DNA of 64,000 nt from assembly GCF_030297155.1 (NCBI RefSeq), contig NZ_AP028068.1:1550001-1614000 (forward strand). The letters are read 5' to 3'. The position numbers were made by a program, and so were the translations under genes. The stretch is from Vibrio sp. FE10 (lineage in GTDB: Bacteria > Pseudomonadota > Gammaproteobacteria > Enterobacterales > Vibrionaceae). Of this stretch, positions 16,517-26,023 are shown one piece after another. Each line of letters opens with the position of its first letter. Positions within the stretch are counted from its first letter, which is position 1. The notes under the pieces are model-generated. The model did no database searches. It saw only the letters and a program-made list of their open reading frames with translations, and was not told the DNA's origin.

Positions 16517-19006
16517 TTAAGCTACCTTAGTGATCTTAACTGGACACTTTTTGTAGTCCGTCTGTTTAGACAGAGGATCCGTTGCATCCAAGATCAGCTT
16601 GTTGATCAGAATTCTTGCATCAAAGAATGGTACGAATACCAAGCCTTGTGGTGGACGGTTACGGCCGCGAGTTTCAACACGAACACGAACTTCACCACGC
16701 TTGTTCTCAATAAGAACTTCGTCACCACGGCGAAGGCCGCGAGCTTTAGCATCAGCAGGGTGGATGTAACAAAGTGCATCCGGTACTGCTTTGTAAAGTT
16801 CTGGTACACGACGAGTCATAGTACCTGTATGCCAATGCTCAAGAACACGACCAGTACATAGCCACATATCGTATTCATCATTTGGCACTTCTGGTGGCGC
16901 TTCGTATGGAGCATTGATGATCAGTGCTTTGCCATCTGGCTTACCGTAGAAGTCCCAGTCAGAACCCTTCTTAGCGTATGGATCAGAACCTTCTTTAAAG
17001 CGCCATAGCGTTTCTTTACCGTCAACAACAGGCCAACGTAGGCCGCGTACTTTGTGGTAAGTGTCGTATGGTGCTAAATCGTGACCATGGCCGCGACCAA
17101 AGGTTGCGTATTCTTCGAATAGACCTTTTTGTACGTAGAAACCTTGAGCTTGTGCATCGTCGTTAAGCTCTTGAGCTTCAGACAGAGGGAAAGCATCAAC
17201 ATTACCGTTTTTGTAAAGCACGTCGTACATCGTTTTACCGCGGTACTCAGGCGCTTTAGCAAGAAGCTCTTCGCCCCAAACTTCTTCAACAGTGAAGCGT
17301 TTAGAGAACTCCATGATTTGCCATAGGTCAGACTTAGCTTCGCCTACAGTTTTAACTTGTTGGTACCATGCTTGTGTACGACGTTCTGCGTTACCGTAAG
17401 CACCTTCTTTCTCGATCCACATTGCTGTAGGAAGGATAAGGTCAGCTGCTTGAGCTGTTGCTGTTGGGTATGGGTCTGAACAAACAATGAAGTTGTCTGG
17501 GTTACGGTAACCTGGCAGACGTTCCGTGTTGATGTTTGGACCCGCTTGCATGTTGTTGTTACACATTACCCAGTACGCATTGATCTTACCGTCTTTAAGC
17601 ATACGGTCTTGAACAACGGCGTGAGCACCTGGTTTAGCTGGGATAGTGCCTTCTGGAAGTTTCCAGATCTCTTCTGAAATCTTACGGTGTTTAGGGTTAG
17701 CAACAACCATATCCGCTGGAAGACGGTGAGAGAACGTACCTACTTCACGAGCTGTACCACACGCAGATGGTTGGCCAGTTAGTGAGAATGGGCTGTTACC
17801 TGGAGTAGAAATCTTACCTGTAAGAAGGTGGATGTTGTACACAAGGCTGTTCATCCAAACGCCACGAGTATGTTGGTTCATACCCATAGTCCAAAGTGAC
17901 ATTACTTTGATGTTTGGATCGGCATATTGCTTAGCAAGTTTGATCAGGTCATCTTGAGAGACACCTGACATTTCAGATGCTTTTTCAACGGTGTATTCAG
18001 CAACAGACGCTTTGTACTCTTCGAAAGTGATTGCAGTCATTGCACCTGAGTTAGGGTTTGCTGCGGCTTTCTGTAGAGGATCATCATCACGAAGACCGTA
18101 ACCGATGTCTGTTGTTGCTTGCTTGAAGTTCGTGTGTTTGTTCACGAAATCCCAGTTAACCGCATCGTTTTGAATGATGTAGTTAGCAATGAAGTTAGCA
18201 ATCGCTAGATCTGATTGAGGTTCGAAGATGTAACCCGTGTCTGCAAGCTCGAATGAACGGTGGTAGTAAGTAGACAGTACGTTTACTTTAACGTGTGGGT
18301 GGCTTAGACGACGGTCGGTAATACGAGTCCATAGTACTGGGTGCATTTCTGCCATGTTTGAACCCCACAGTACAAATGCGTCTGCGTGTTCAAAGTCATC
18401 GTAACAACCCATTGGCTCATCGATACCGAAGGTACGCATGAATGCACCTACCGCAGAAGCCATACAGTGACGAGCGTTTGGATCGATGTTGTTTGAACGG
18501 AAGCCTGCTTTCATCAGCTTAACGGCTGCGTAGCCTTCCATTACAGTCCACTGGCCTGAACCGAACATACCAACGCCTGTTGGACCGTTCTTCTTCAGAG
18601 CTGCTTTCCATTTCTCAGCCATTACGTCGAAAGCTTGGTCCCAAGATACTGGTGTAAAGTCACCATCTTTGTGGAACTCGCCGTCTTTCATACGAAGAAG
18701 AGGCTGTTCAAGACGGTCTTTGCCGTACATGATTTTTGAAAGGAAGTAGCCTTTAATACAGTTAAGGCCTTTGTTTACAGGTGCTTCTGGATCGCCTTGA
18801 GTTGCGACCACTTTACCATTTTGAGTACCTACTAGTACTGAACAACCCGTACCGCAAAAACGACAAGGCGCTTTATCCCACGTGATTTTTGTTTGATCTG
18901 AGCTAGCAATCAGGTTGGTTGCTGTTGCTGGTAGTGTTACGCCGGCAACGGCTGCCGCTGATGCAGCCGCGTTTGCTTTCACAAACGCACGTCTTGTCAT
19001 TTTCAT
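16517..19006 (-). CDS. napA: Periplasmic nitrate reductase catalytic subunit NapA
   Basis: 829 residues, the standard length. The Tat signal has TRRAFVKA at residues 4-11. The [4Fe-4S] site is CRFCGTGC with the fourth Cys in GLNCIKGYF. The molybdenum Cys is in [11 protein letters not shown]. The C-terminal molydopterin domain includes [19 protein letters not shown]. It reduces nitrate to nitrite with bis-MGD. Its start overlaps the end of napD by 4 bp (ATGA), showing translational coupling with its chaperone. Confidence 0.97.
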   Translation of the reverse strand: MKMTRRAFVKANAAASAAAVAGVTLPATATNLIASSDQTKITWDKAPCRFCGTGCSVLVGTQNGKVVATQGDPEAPVNKGLNCIKGYFLSKIMYGKDRLEQPLLRMKDGEFHKDGDFTPVSWDQAFDVMAEKWKAALKKNGPTGVGMFGSGQWTVMEGYAAVKLMKAGFRSNNIDPNARHCMASAVGAFMRTFGIDEPMGCYDDFEHADAFVLWGSNMAEMHPVLWTRITDRRLSHPHVKVNVLSTYYHRSFELADTGYIFEPQSDLAIANFIANYIIQNDAVNWDFVNKHTNFKQATTDIGYGLRDDDPLQKAAANPNSGAMTAITFEEYKASVAEYTVEKASEMSGVSQDDLIKLAKQYADPNIKVMSLWTMGMNQHTRGVWMNSLVYNIHLLTGKISTPGNSPFSLTGQPSACGTAREVGTFSHRLPADMVVANPKHRKISEEIWKLPEGTIPAKPGAHAVVQDRMLKDGKINAYWVMCNNNMQAGPNINTERLPGYRNPDNFIVCSDPYPTATAQAADLILPTAMWIEKEGAYGNAERRTQAWYQQVKTVGEAKSDLWQIMEFSKRFTVEEVWGEELLAKAPEYRGKTMYDVLYKNGNVDAFPLSEAQELNDDAQAQGFYVQKGLFEEYATFGRGHGHDLAPYDTYHKVRGLRWPVVDGKETLWRFKEGSDPYAKKGSDWDFYGKPDGKALIINAPYEAPPEVPNDEYDMWLCTGRVLEHWHTGTMTRRVPELYKAVPDALCYIHPADAKARGLRRGDEVLIENKRGEVRVRVETRGRNRPPQGLVFVPFFDARILINKLILDATDPLSKQTDYKKCPVKITKVA

Positions 19007-19308
19007 ACTTCACCCTCAAGTTGAGAATTGTTGCTTCCAGTTTCTAAATCCGTTTCGTCGAGCTCAGTCTCGATTTGGTGATAAACCAAAGCTGTCCCTA
19101 AAACGTTCTTAATGTTATTTATTGCTTCGATGGTGTCCGTTACAAAACCTTGGTTTTCGGTTTCTAGGACCACGATGATTTTGCCTTCAGGGCTGTCCCC
19201 GTAGATCTCTGCATTATCAAACTTTTCGATTTCTGCTTTGATCTCGACCAGATGCTCTGGGCTCACATGCACGACTAAACTTGATATATGCACTTCATTT
19301 AGTGCCAT
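19003..19308 (-). CDS. napD: NapA assembly chaperone NapD
   Basis: 101 residues. The fold pattern begins [18 protein letters not shown] and continues with [12 protein letters not shown], a ferredoxin-like fold. NapD binds the Tat signal of NapA and holds it until cofactor insertion. The acidic C-terminal tail ([21 protein letters not shown]) is longer than in E. coli NapD. The 4-bp overlap with napA fits its role. Confidence 0.92.
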   Translation of the reverse strand: MALNEVHISSLVVHVSPEHLVEIKAEIEKFDNAEIYGDSPEGKIIVVLETENQGFVTDTIEAINNIKNVLGTALVYHQIETELDETDLETGSNNSQLEGEV

Positions 19309-19331
19309 AAATTGCTCTCGTTATTTTTGTT

Positions 19332-19811
19332 TTATGCATTACTCACAAGAATAGCTGAAGTAGGGCAAACTGCTACGCAGGCTCCACAACCGTTACACTC
19401 ATTTAACTCGATTTTTGGTAGAGCAACACTGCCTGCTCTAAGTTGAAATTGAATGGCCATAGGTTCACACATGTCACCACAGCTTCGGCATTCAACATTT
19501 TGTTGCGCTAAACACTTATCAGAAATACGTGCTTTTGCTTGCCAAGGCTCTCCTTGCTTTGGCTTGAAAATAGGTTCAGGACAAACATCTGCACATTGAT
19601 AGCAGAACGTACATTCATCGATAGAGAAATCGACAGTAGGAAATCCACCATCGCCTACAATGATTATCTTAGTCTCACAACTCTCGATGCATTTACCGCA
19701 GCGAGTGCAGTCATCTGCAAAGCTTTCTAGGTTGTTAATCCAAGGCAAACGAATCTGGCTTGAGTCAACTTTTCGTCTTGAAAATAGACGGCGTTTTGAT
19801 AGATCTACCAC
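19332..19811 (-). CDS. napF: Iron-sulfur protein NapF
   Basis: 159 residues, first gene of the nap operon. Cysteine clusters: CTRCGKCIESC, CTFCYQCADVCPEP, CRSCGDMC and CNGCGACVAVCP, which together suit three to four [4Fe-4S] centres. NapF is a cytoplasmic protein thought to help mature NapA. napG and napH are absent from this operon, so electron entry is through NapC alone. Promoter elements lie just upstream (19920-19963). Confidence 0.93.
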   Translation of the reverse strand: MVDLSKRRLFSRRKVDSSQIRLPWINNLESFADDCTRCGKCIESCETKIIIVGDGGFPTVDFSIDECTFCYQCADVCPEPIFKPKQGEPWQAKARISDKCLAQQNVECRSCGDMCEPMAIQFQLRAGSVALPKIELNECNGCGACVAVCPTSAILVSNA

Positions 19812-19919
19812 TAGATACCTATGGATGTTGCTAAGATGTTGTAATTGTAGGTCATTATTCTATTAATATCTTGTAATTAGTCCTCACAAGTAGTGTAGTT
19901 TTAGAAACAATTGTATAAA

Positions 19920-19935
19920 TACCCCCTAAGGGCTA
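19920..19935 (-). promoter_or_regulatory. Putative NarP 7-2-7 operator
   Basis: TACCCCC-TA-AGGGCTA is two inverted heptamers two bases apart, the arrangement NarP needs, and matches the TACYYMT/AKRRGTA consensus at most positions. It is about 110 bp upstream of napF in the napF-narQ gap. A further half-like AGGGGCA follows at 19939. Confidence 0.7.
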
Positions 19936-19949
19936 ATTAGGGGCATATA

Positions 19950-19963
19950 TTGTCTTAGATCAA
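19950..19963. promoter_or_regulatory. Putative FNR site
   Basis: TTGTC-TTAG-ATCAA: the right half is a perfect FNR half-site, the left half matches three of five positions. It lies further from napF than the NarP site, the same order as in the E. coli napF promoter. It could also serve narQ on the other side. Confidence 0.55.
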
Positions 19964-20064
19964 TAAATTACAAAGCGAGTGATCACATATTGAATGGAGC
20001 TATGATTTTTGATGTGTGACAATACGATCTTGCTGGCTACTCACCTCTCACTAGGAAGACTCTT

Positions 20065-21795
20065 TTGCTTATAAAACCGGTTTCATCTGTCACTAGCACA
20101 ATAGCAAAATCCTTGCTGTCTATATTGCTGCTGTCGGTTGCTACAACTGGCTTTGCTATCTTTACTTTGGCGTCGAGTTTGAATGATGCAGAAGCAGTAA
20201 ACGTGGCAGGTTCGATGCGTATGCAGAGCTATCGTTTGGCGCATGATATTCAAATAGAATCAGTTGATTACAATTCGCACATTTATGAATTCGAAAAGTC
20301 TCTGTATTCGCCCTCAATGGCTGAACTCGTTAGTTGGGAAGTTCCGACAGACATCACAGAAGATTACTATTTAATTATTGGCCGTTGGCACGAGCTGAAA
20401 CGTGTTTTGAATAGCGAAGATCGAAAGCACTATTTGGTGTTGGTTGAAAACTTCGTGAACGAGATAGACCACTTTGTTTTCAAGCTTCAAGAGTTTTCAG
20501 AATATAAGCTGATTAAATTAGCGTGGGCTGGTGGCGTAGGGCTAGGTGGTATTCTCGTCATATCTCTTTTTGTTGTTCACTTCGTACGTAAACAAGTTGT
20601 TAAACCTCTCCATGCGTTAGTTGGAGCAAGTCAGCGAATAAAGAACAGTGATTTCGAGGTTCAGTTGGAAGTCACGAACAGTAATGAACTCGGTATTTTG
20701 ACCAAAACGTTTAACTCAATGGCCAAAGATTTGGGTGTGCTTTATCGAAACCTCGAAGATGTCGTTGATGCCAAAACGATTGAACTGCAAAACGCTAACC
20801 AATCATTACAAGCGCTTTACTATTCTTCTCAAGAACTCACGGTAACGCGGATTGCACCTGAAAACTTTCGGGCTATCTTGCAGCACTTAGTCAGCTTAGA
20901 AGGGATTGAGTCATTAAGATTAGAGATAGTTGATAATTCAGGTCGTTCATTGATTATGGATGAGGGCTATGACTCGAACCGTGATTATGAAAAATTCGAG
21001 ATGAAGCTGGATGATAACGAACTCATTTTGGGTTACTTGTATTGCTCATATCATCATGGACACTCAACCAAGACGTTAATAGAGAGCTTTATTCAACTGT
21101 TATCGCGAGCAATCTATTACAATCGCGCGCAAAAGAAAGCTGAACAGCTTATTATTATGGAAGAGCGTGCGACAATTGCCCGTGAGCTGCATGATTCCCT
21201 TGCTCAGTCACTTTCGTATCTGAAAATCCAAGTGACCTTATTGAAGCGTGTGATTGGTAAATTACCAGAGCAAAAACATCGCGAACAATCAGAGCAGATT
21301 GCTTCAGAGATAGGTAACGGTTTGGCCGATGCTTATACTCAGTTAAGAGAGTTGCTCACTACATTTAGGTTATCCATTAAAGAGGGTAACTTCGGAGATG
21401 CTTTGAGCACCATGCTTGAGCAACTCAGTGAAAGAACGGATGCCAAGATTAACTTAACCAATAATCTGTCATCTATTGAGCTTGATGCACACAGCCAAGT
21501 TCACTTGCTTCAATTGATTCGTGAAGCAACAATAAACGCAATAAAACACGCCAATGCCGACTTGATAGATGTATGCTGTATCGATGAAGATGGTGAAGTA
21601 TTAGTCGTGATCAAAGATAATGGAGATGGCTTTGACCCTGGTAGTTCGAGAATGAACCACTACGGGATGAGCATTATGCAGGAGCGTGCGGCAAGACTGA
21701 ATGGCGACTTAACGATTGAAGCGGCTCAAGGTGAAGGCTGTACAGTCATATTGAAATATAAAAGTTTGAAGGAAGTTAAAGTTGACGATTTGTAA
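20065..21795 (+). CDS. narQ: Nitrate/nitrite sensor kinase NarQ
   Basis: 576 residues. TM1 at about 13-36, then the nitrate-binding P-box NVAGSMRMQSYRL (about 46-58). TM2 is at about 153-172, then HAMP, a GAF-like linker, and a HisKA_3 domain with His376 in RELHDSLAQSLSYLKIQV. The ATPase domain has IKDNGDGFD and YGMSIMQERAARL. It lacks the Cys cluster of NarX-type linkers, so NarQ is the better name. The start codon is TTG, with AGGAAG six bases upstream. Overlaps narP by 14 bp. Confidence 0.93.
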   Translation: MLIKPVSSVTSTIAKSLLSILLLSVATTGFAIFTLASSLNDAEAVNVAGSMRMQSYRLAHDIQIESVDYNSHIYEFEKSLYSPSMAELVSWEVPTDITEDYYLIIGRWHELKRVLNSEDRKHYLVLVENFVNEIDHFVFKLQEFSEYKLIKLAWAGGVGLGGILVISLFVVHFVRKQVVKPLHALVGASQRIKNSDFEVQLEVTNSNELGILTKTFNSMAKDLGVLYRNLEDVVDAKTIELQNANQSLQALYYSSQELTVTRIAPENFRAILQHLVSLEGIESLRLEIVDNSGRSLIMDEGYDSNRDYEKFEMKLDDNELILGYLYCSYHHGHSTKTLIESFIQLLSRAIYYNRAQKKAEQLIIMEERATIARELHDSLAQSLSYLKIQVTLLKRVIGKLPEQKHREQSEQIASEIGNGLADAYTQLRELLTTFRLSIKEGNFGDALSTMLEQLSERTDAKINLTNNLSSIELDAHSQVHLLQLIREATINAIKHANADLIDVCCIDEDGEVLVVIKDNGDGFDPGSSRMNHYGMSIMQERAARLNGDLTIEAAQGEGCTVILKYKSLKEVKVDDL

Positions 21796-22414
21796 AGTAA
21801 TGCTGGTTGATGATCATCCATTGATGCGCCGAGGTATAAGCCAATTACTAAGCTTTGAAGATGAATTCGAAGTGATTGCAGAAGCAAGCAATGGCACTGA
21901 AGCGGTCGCCCTTGCTCACGAAGAAGAACCTGATTTGATCCTTTTGGATCTTAATATGAAAGGGATGTCTGGATTAGATACCCTAAAAGCACTTCGTACC
22001 GACGGTTCAAGCGCTAACATTGTTATTTTAACCGTATCGGATAGCCCTGCAGATATCGAAGCTATCGTAAAAGCGGGCGCTGATGGCTACTTGTTGAAAG
22101 ACACCGAACCCGATGAACTCATCGAATTGCTTAAGCAAGCACACGGCGGCGATAAAGCCTACAGCAGTGTCGTTTCTCGTTACCTAAACGACGCTGACAG
22201 TCGTAATGACATTTTTGACCAACTGACGGAACGTGAAACTCAGATCCTTCAAGAAGTTGCGAAAGGGTACCGTAATAAGCAAATTGCTGATCATCTGTTT
22301 ATCTCTGAATCGACAGTTAAGGTACATATGAAAAGCTTGCTGAAGAAGCTGCAAGTCCCTTCACGTACAGCAGCAACGGTTCTGTATCTAGAACGCTACG
22401 GTGAAATGAAGTAG
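21782..22414 (+). CDS. narP: Nitrate response regulator NarP
   Basis: 210 residues. The receiver has the DD pair (MLVDDHPLM), phospho-acceptor Asp56 (LLDLNMKG), Thr in ILTVSDS and Lys in LLKDTEPDEL. A LuxR-type helix-turn-helix follows (LTERETQILQEVAKGYRNKQ, then IADHLFISESTVKVHMK). The start is TTG 21782, with AAGGAAG six bases upstream; an internal ATG at 21800 would cut the first strand. NarP is expected to bind the 7-2-7 site in front of napF. Confidence 0.93.
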   Translation: MTICKVMLVDDHPLMRRGISQLLSFEDEFEVIAEASNGTEAVALAHEEEPDLILLDLNMKGMSGLDTLKALRTDGSSANIVILTVSDSPADIEAIVKAGADGYLLKDTEPDELIELLKQAHGGDKAYSSVVSRYLNDADSRNDIFDQLTERETQILQEVAKGYRNKQIADHLFISESTVKVHMKSLLKKLQVPSRTAATVLYLERYGEMK

Positions 22415-22486
22415 GGCTTGTTCCTTTGAAATAAAACTATTTCAAGCCGTACTGCTCGTTTCAAATGATATTGAACATGCGACATT

Positions 22487-22516
22487 AAAAAAGGCGCTGA
22501 ACTTATTAAGTTCAGC
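22487..22516. terminator. Bidirectional terminator between narP and dcuC
   Basis: AAAAAAGGCGCTGAACTT, a short ATT loop and the exact complement with TTTTT. It serves the convergent narP and dcuC genes. Confidence 0.92.
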
Positions 22517-22570
22517 GCCTTTTTGTTAGGGCATTTTATATCTCAATTATCATGTCTGTTTCACTGAGAA

Positions 22571-23938
22571 TTAAGCTGCCATTGGTACTAGAACAAGCGT
22601 ACCGAAGATAACCGTGATAAGACCACAGATTACCGGTACAGAAGTACGTTTTACGACTTCAAATGGGCTGATTTTACCCATACCAGAAGTCGCTACGATT
22701 ACACCAGATACTGGTGAAATTGTACGACCTAGGTTCGATGCTTGAAGCATTGGGATGATTAGGAACGCTGGGTTCAAGCCCATTTTCGCTGCCAGTGAAG
22801 GAGCAAGTTCTACGAATGCATAGAATGGCGCGTTACCAGAACCTGTCGCGATAGCAGCAGCAACCGTTAGACCTGTCAGGATAAGCATTAACGCGATACC
22901 GCCTGCGCCTGCCGATTCAGCAAGACCGATTAGGTTATCAATCGCACCGATAGACATTAGGCCTTGAGCAAATACGCCCGCCGCAACCAACAGCATTACC
23001 ACGCCTTTGAATGCTTCTGCCATGCCTTGGTAGCAAGAGTCTAGATCTTCTAGCGTCTTTTCGCCGTCGAACTTCTTCACAACGTAATCGATGATAGCGC
23101 CCACGAAGATAGAGCCCACTACGATGGTATAGATATCAAGTGAAAGGCCCGGAATTGTACGGCCGTTAAATAGGAATACACCGATGATAGGTAGGAACGG
23201 CAGTGCAGCGTAGAAAGCGGGAGCCGTCGTTTCAATGTCAGAAACGTCTACTTTTTCCATTGGTGTGTTTTCTTTCTTATCCAGATACTTGTTCCAGAAG
23301 AAAGCGGCTGCAGCCATCACGATGATTGCACAAATAGAAACAGGAAGTACTGTTTGAACGGCAAATACATCAAGAGACATTCCTGATTTTTCAGCTGCAA
23401 TAACCACATCACCAGATGTTGGTGAAAGAATGATTGCTGCAGGAGATGCACAAACTGCAACTGCTGCTGGGCGAGAAATACCCATTGCCGTCATCATCGG
23501 GAATAGGGTCGCCATCAATAGAACTCCAAGGCCTGTTGCAGAACTTACTGCTAGAGACATTAGACACGCTACGATGTAAGCCGCAACAAGAAGTACATAA
23601 GGTGACTTGATCGCTGCAAGTGGTTTAGAAAATTGCTTTACTACCACGTTGTTCGCGCCGATGTGAGTCATGTATGAAGCGAAACCACACAGAAGCATGA
23701 TTTGCATACCTAGGCCGCCCCCGCGGTATTGAAGCATGTACTTAACGAATTCTAGTGAGTCGGTAACCATGTTACCTGTTGAAGCTACCTTAGCTGGTAA
23801 AACTGTGTGACCAATAAGGCCAGTAATAAGAAGTAGGGCAAGGCCAGCAGTTAATAATACCCCCGCTGCTTTATAGCCTTTCACAATAAAGTAACCAACA
23901 GCGATGGTAATCACTAATCCGATCAAGAGCTCTAACAT
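22571..23938 (-). CDS. dcuC: Anaerobic C4-dicarboxylate carrier DcuC
   Basis: 455 residues, about twelve membrane segments, DcuC family. Recognisable stretches include YMLQYRGGGLGMQIMLLCGF, SPAAIILSPTSGDVVIAAE and ASNLGRTISPVSGVIVATSG. It exchanges or effluxes succinate and other C4-dicarboxylates during anaerobic growth. ATG 23938 (MLELL) is chosen because TGGAG lies seven bases upstream; the in-frame GTG at 23950 overlaps that ribosome site. Anaerobic context agrees with the neighbouring nap/nar genes. Confidence 0.9.
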   Translation of the reverse strand: MLELLIGLVITIAVGYFIVKGYKAAGVLLTAGLALLLITGLIGHTVLPAKVASTGNMVTDSLEFVKYMLQYRGGGLGMQIMLLCGFASYMTHIGANNVVVKQFSKPLAAIKSPYVLLVAAYIVACLMSLAVSSATGLGVLLMATLFPMMTAMGISRPAAVAVCASPAAIILSPTSGDVVIAAEKSGMSLDVFAVQTVLPVSICAIIVMAAAAFFWNKYLDKKENTPMEKVDVSDIETTAPAFYAALPFLPIIGVFLFNGRTIPGLSLDIYTIVVGSIFVGAIIDYVVKKFDGEKTLEDLDSCYQGMAEAFKGVVMLLVAAGVFAQGLMSIGAIDNLIGLAESAGAGGIALMLILTGLTVAAAIATGSGNAPFYAFVELAPSLAAKMGLNPAFLIIPMLQASNLGRTISPVSGVIVATSGMGKISPFEVVKRTSVPVICGLITVIFGTLVLVPMAA

Positions 23939-24420
23939 AGAAATCTCCACAAAGTTTAAAAAATATAAGAAAGTGTTTCAGAATATGACAATGAATGTAC
24001 AGAAAACTGCACTGTGGCACGAGGCATAGTTGAGGTTGATATGATCTAAGACAAACATTTTTTACGATGTTAATTGTGGTTGTAAATCATGCATAACTAC
24101 TGTTGTTTAGATGTTAATAAACAAATTATATCGTTCGCTAGAATATAGCTTGGATCACTTTCGTTGTGCGAGGTTGCATATCAAGGGTTTGATTTATAAA
24201 TTTATGATTTTTCAAGCTTAGTGGAGTAAATCAAAGAGAAAGGGCTGTTTCTTACATTCAAGGAAGGTGCTTTTACCTTAGAGAAGAGTGTTTTTACATC
24301 TGAGAGGATTTCTTCCATCGAAGGGACAAGATCTGACGCCTACTTGATGATGAAAAAAGTAAACGTCAGAGGTTAGTAGCACAGTCGTTACTAATATCAG
24401 TTTGTTAGTGAACAGTACGA
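23939..24420. other. Gene-free region upstream of dcuC
   Basis: 482 bp without a gene. It contains an FNR half-site-like TTGAT at 24036. Near the right end are inverted repeats: TCTGACG/CGTCAGA (24332-24338 and 24364-24370) and TTAGTA/TACTAA (about 24373-24394). These lie just after the gene ending at 24421 and may form its transcript end. No clear operator is proven. Confidence 0.4.
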
Positions 24421-24927
24421 TTAGTTGATGTTTAGTTCAGGGTCTGCATTCGAATACGTTGGCAGCTCGCCACATATTACCTTTTTACAAAAATGAATCA
24501 TGCCACGCTGAGTAACGAGTAAGAGTTCTTCATCATTTAATGGAATATAGGTCATAGCATCCGAAGAGAGCACGGCACCTTCGCTGATCATCACTTTCTC
24601 GTAGAACGTAAGTTCTCTATTTGGAATGATCTGCTCGTGTTGAGTCTCATCTAACGAAATATCGTGTTGGGTGACAACGTAAGTACCTGACGATGTAAAG
24701 CCAGCTTCTTTGGTCGAAACATATAACAGTTCATAGCTATTATTTTTCTTAAACTCAATATCCACAGAAGCTTGATTGTAAATTATTTTCTCTGGCGGAT
24801 TGACCACCGATGCTGTGTTGGCTAAATAATGGCCTTTAAGGTGAGTTTGAGGAATAAAGGTTGTGAGCCAGCCGACTAAAACACCCAATAGTACGACGAC
24901 AACAAATATCTTTTTTTCTTTATTCAC
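24421..24927 (-). CDS. Small membrane partner of a ToxR-like regulator (VtrC/ToxS/TcpH-like)
   Basis: 168 residues. One N-terminal membrane helix (about 6-23, with periplasmic C-terminus), then a beta-rich domain with lipocalin-like pattern: GHYLANTASV, VDIEFKKNNSYELLYVST, FTSSGTYVVTQHDISL. Two Cys near the end (FCKKVICG) may pair. It starts with GTG, has a perfect AAAGGAG site, and overlaps the regulator gene by 8 bp. Order, overlap and size fit co-component pairs such as VtrA/VtrC, in which the two outer domains form one ligand-binding barrel. Family placement is inference; sequence resemblance is weak in this class. Confidence 0.65.
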   Translation of the reverse strand: MNKEKKIFVVVVLLGVLVGWLTTFIPQTHLKGHYLANTASVVNPPEKIIYNQASVDIEFKKNNSYELLYVSTKEAGFTSSGTYVVTQHDISLDETQHEQIIPNRELTFYEKVMISEGAVLSSDAMTYIPLNDEELLLVTQRGMIHFCKKVICGELPTYSNADPELNIN

Positions 24928-25636
24928 AAGTAACTCCTTTAAATTCGCTAGGGAAGCTCAAAGATTTTCCTGAATTATCGATGATGATTTTGCGACCCTT
25001 ATATTCATAAAGAGTAACGTTGTAGAGCTCTTTAAAAGTGAACTCGTCGGTTGCTATTTTACAAGAGATAAAGTGTTGGCCAGCGAGCTCTTCACCTAAG
25101 TTGTTTCTATCTAAATAAGAAAACAGGTAATGGGATAAGCCAGCGGTTACTACAAATAAAGCAATCAGCGCTAATGCTTTGTTTGCCTTCTTTGTTGGGG
25201 CTGCTTGTTCTGTCGTTGTGCTGTCTTGTACTGAGGCCTCTGTCGGTTGTTCTACTTCGGGTTTTGGCTGCGCTTGCATCTTGCGTAATGCGCGCTCTTT
25301 GTCTTGTGTTACTTGCCCTGCAAATCGGTACCCTTTACCGCGTTCAGTGACAATAATCATCCCACTCTTATCTTCTAACGCTTTTCGGCAGATAGAGATC
25401 GTTTGCATTAAGCTGCCATCTTCAACGTAGATACCTTTCGACACCCACACCTGTTCTATCAGAACTTGGCGAGTGATCACTTCGTTAGGCCTAGAGATAA
25501 AAAACTTAAGTAGCTCTGATTCATTAGAACCTATTGGGTATGTACGACCTGTCTTAAAGTGGTGGATTTCACTCTCTTCTAAATTGACCTGTATATCATC
25601 ATTGATAATAAATTCAGCAGACATCTGGGTTCTCAT
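24920..25636 (-). CDS. ToxR-like membrane transcription regulator
   Basis: 238 residues. The cytoplasmic winged helix (about 25-105: SNESELLKFFISRPNEVITR, VLIEQVWV, then TERGKGYRFAG) is of the OmpR/ToxR type without a receiver domain. A Pro/Glu/Thr-rich linker leads to a membrane helix (about 153-172, ALALIALFVVTAGLSHYLFS). A short periplasmic domain with two Cys (FISCKIA and VTCE at the very end) suggests a disulfide, as in ToxR. ATG 25636 is used; ATG 25624 is also possible. It is divergent from volA and its likely target region is 25637-26023. Confidence 0.85.
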   Translation of the reverse strand: MRTQMSAEFIINDDIQVNLEESEIHHFKTGRTYPIGSNESELLKFFISRPNEVITRQVLIEQVWVSKGIYVEDGSLMQTISICRKALEDKSGMIIVTERGKGYRFAGQVTQDKERALRKMQAQPKPEVEQPTEASVQDSTTTEQAAPTKKANKALALIALFVVTAGLSHYLFSYLDRNNLGEELAGQHFISCKIATDEFTFKELYNVTLYEYKGRKIIIDNSGKSLSFPSEFKGVTCE

Positions 25637-26023
25637 TGTTATAAGCGTTCTAACCTAAATATAACAAATATCACTACAAATATAAACTTACTGATTTCAC
25701 CGTCTTTGATGTTTAAGTGTCTGACCTAAATGATTTTATTTACCTGATTAGATTTCCTTATAAACCTTTTTTAGGTTGTTTAATGCGGTTTCAGGTGCTT
25801 GGTGTTAGTAGCTATTGGATCATTAACTGGTGACGCTGATTTAGTGGGTGTGGGTAAAGTGCTCAAATTTCTTACGTAGTTCTATCAACGTGTCATTCCA
25901 TCTTTGTGTTGCCTTGCTCTCTGCGAATAAAAGTCGACCTTACTTCCGACTCAACCGGCAACTCAAATAACGATAAAACGCATGACCACACCAGTTAAAT
26001 GCGAAAGCTACGAAGGAGCTGTT
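25637..26023. promoter_or_regulatory. Intergenic control region with repeated ACCTAAA motif
   Basis: 387 bp between the ToxR-like gene and volA. ACCTAAA occurs at 25653-25659 and 25724-25730 and inverted (TTTAGGT) at 25770-25776, the last inside the near-palindrome AAACCTTTTTTAGGTT. Repeats of this sort upstream of a divergent regulator are candidate operators. The right end carries AAGGAG for the TTG start of volA. Confidence 0.45.

Noticed and set aside
24031..24050. FNR site for dcuC (TTGATATGATCTAA)
   Set aside because: Only the left half matches and the spacing is wrong. Control by FNR is likely from general knowledge but not shown here.
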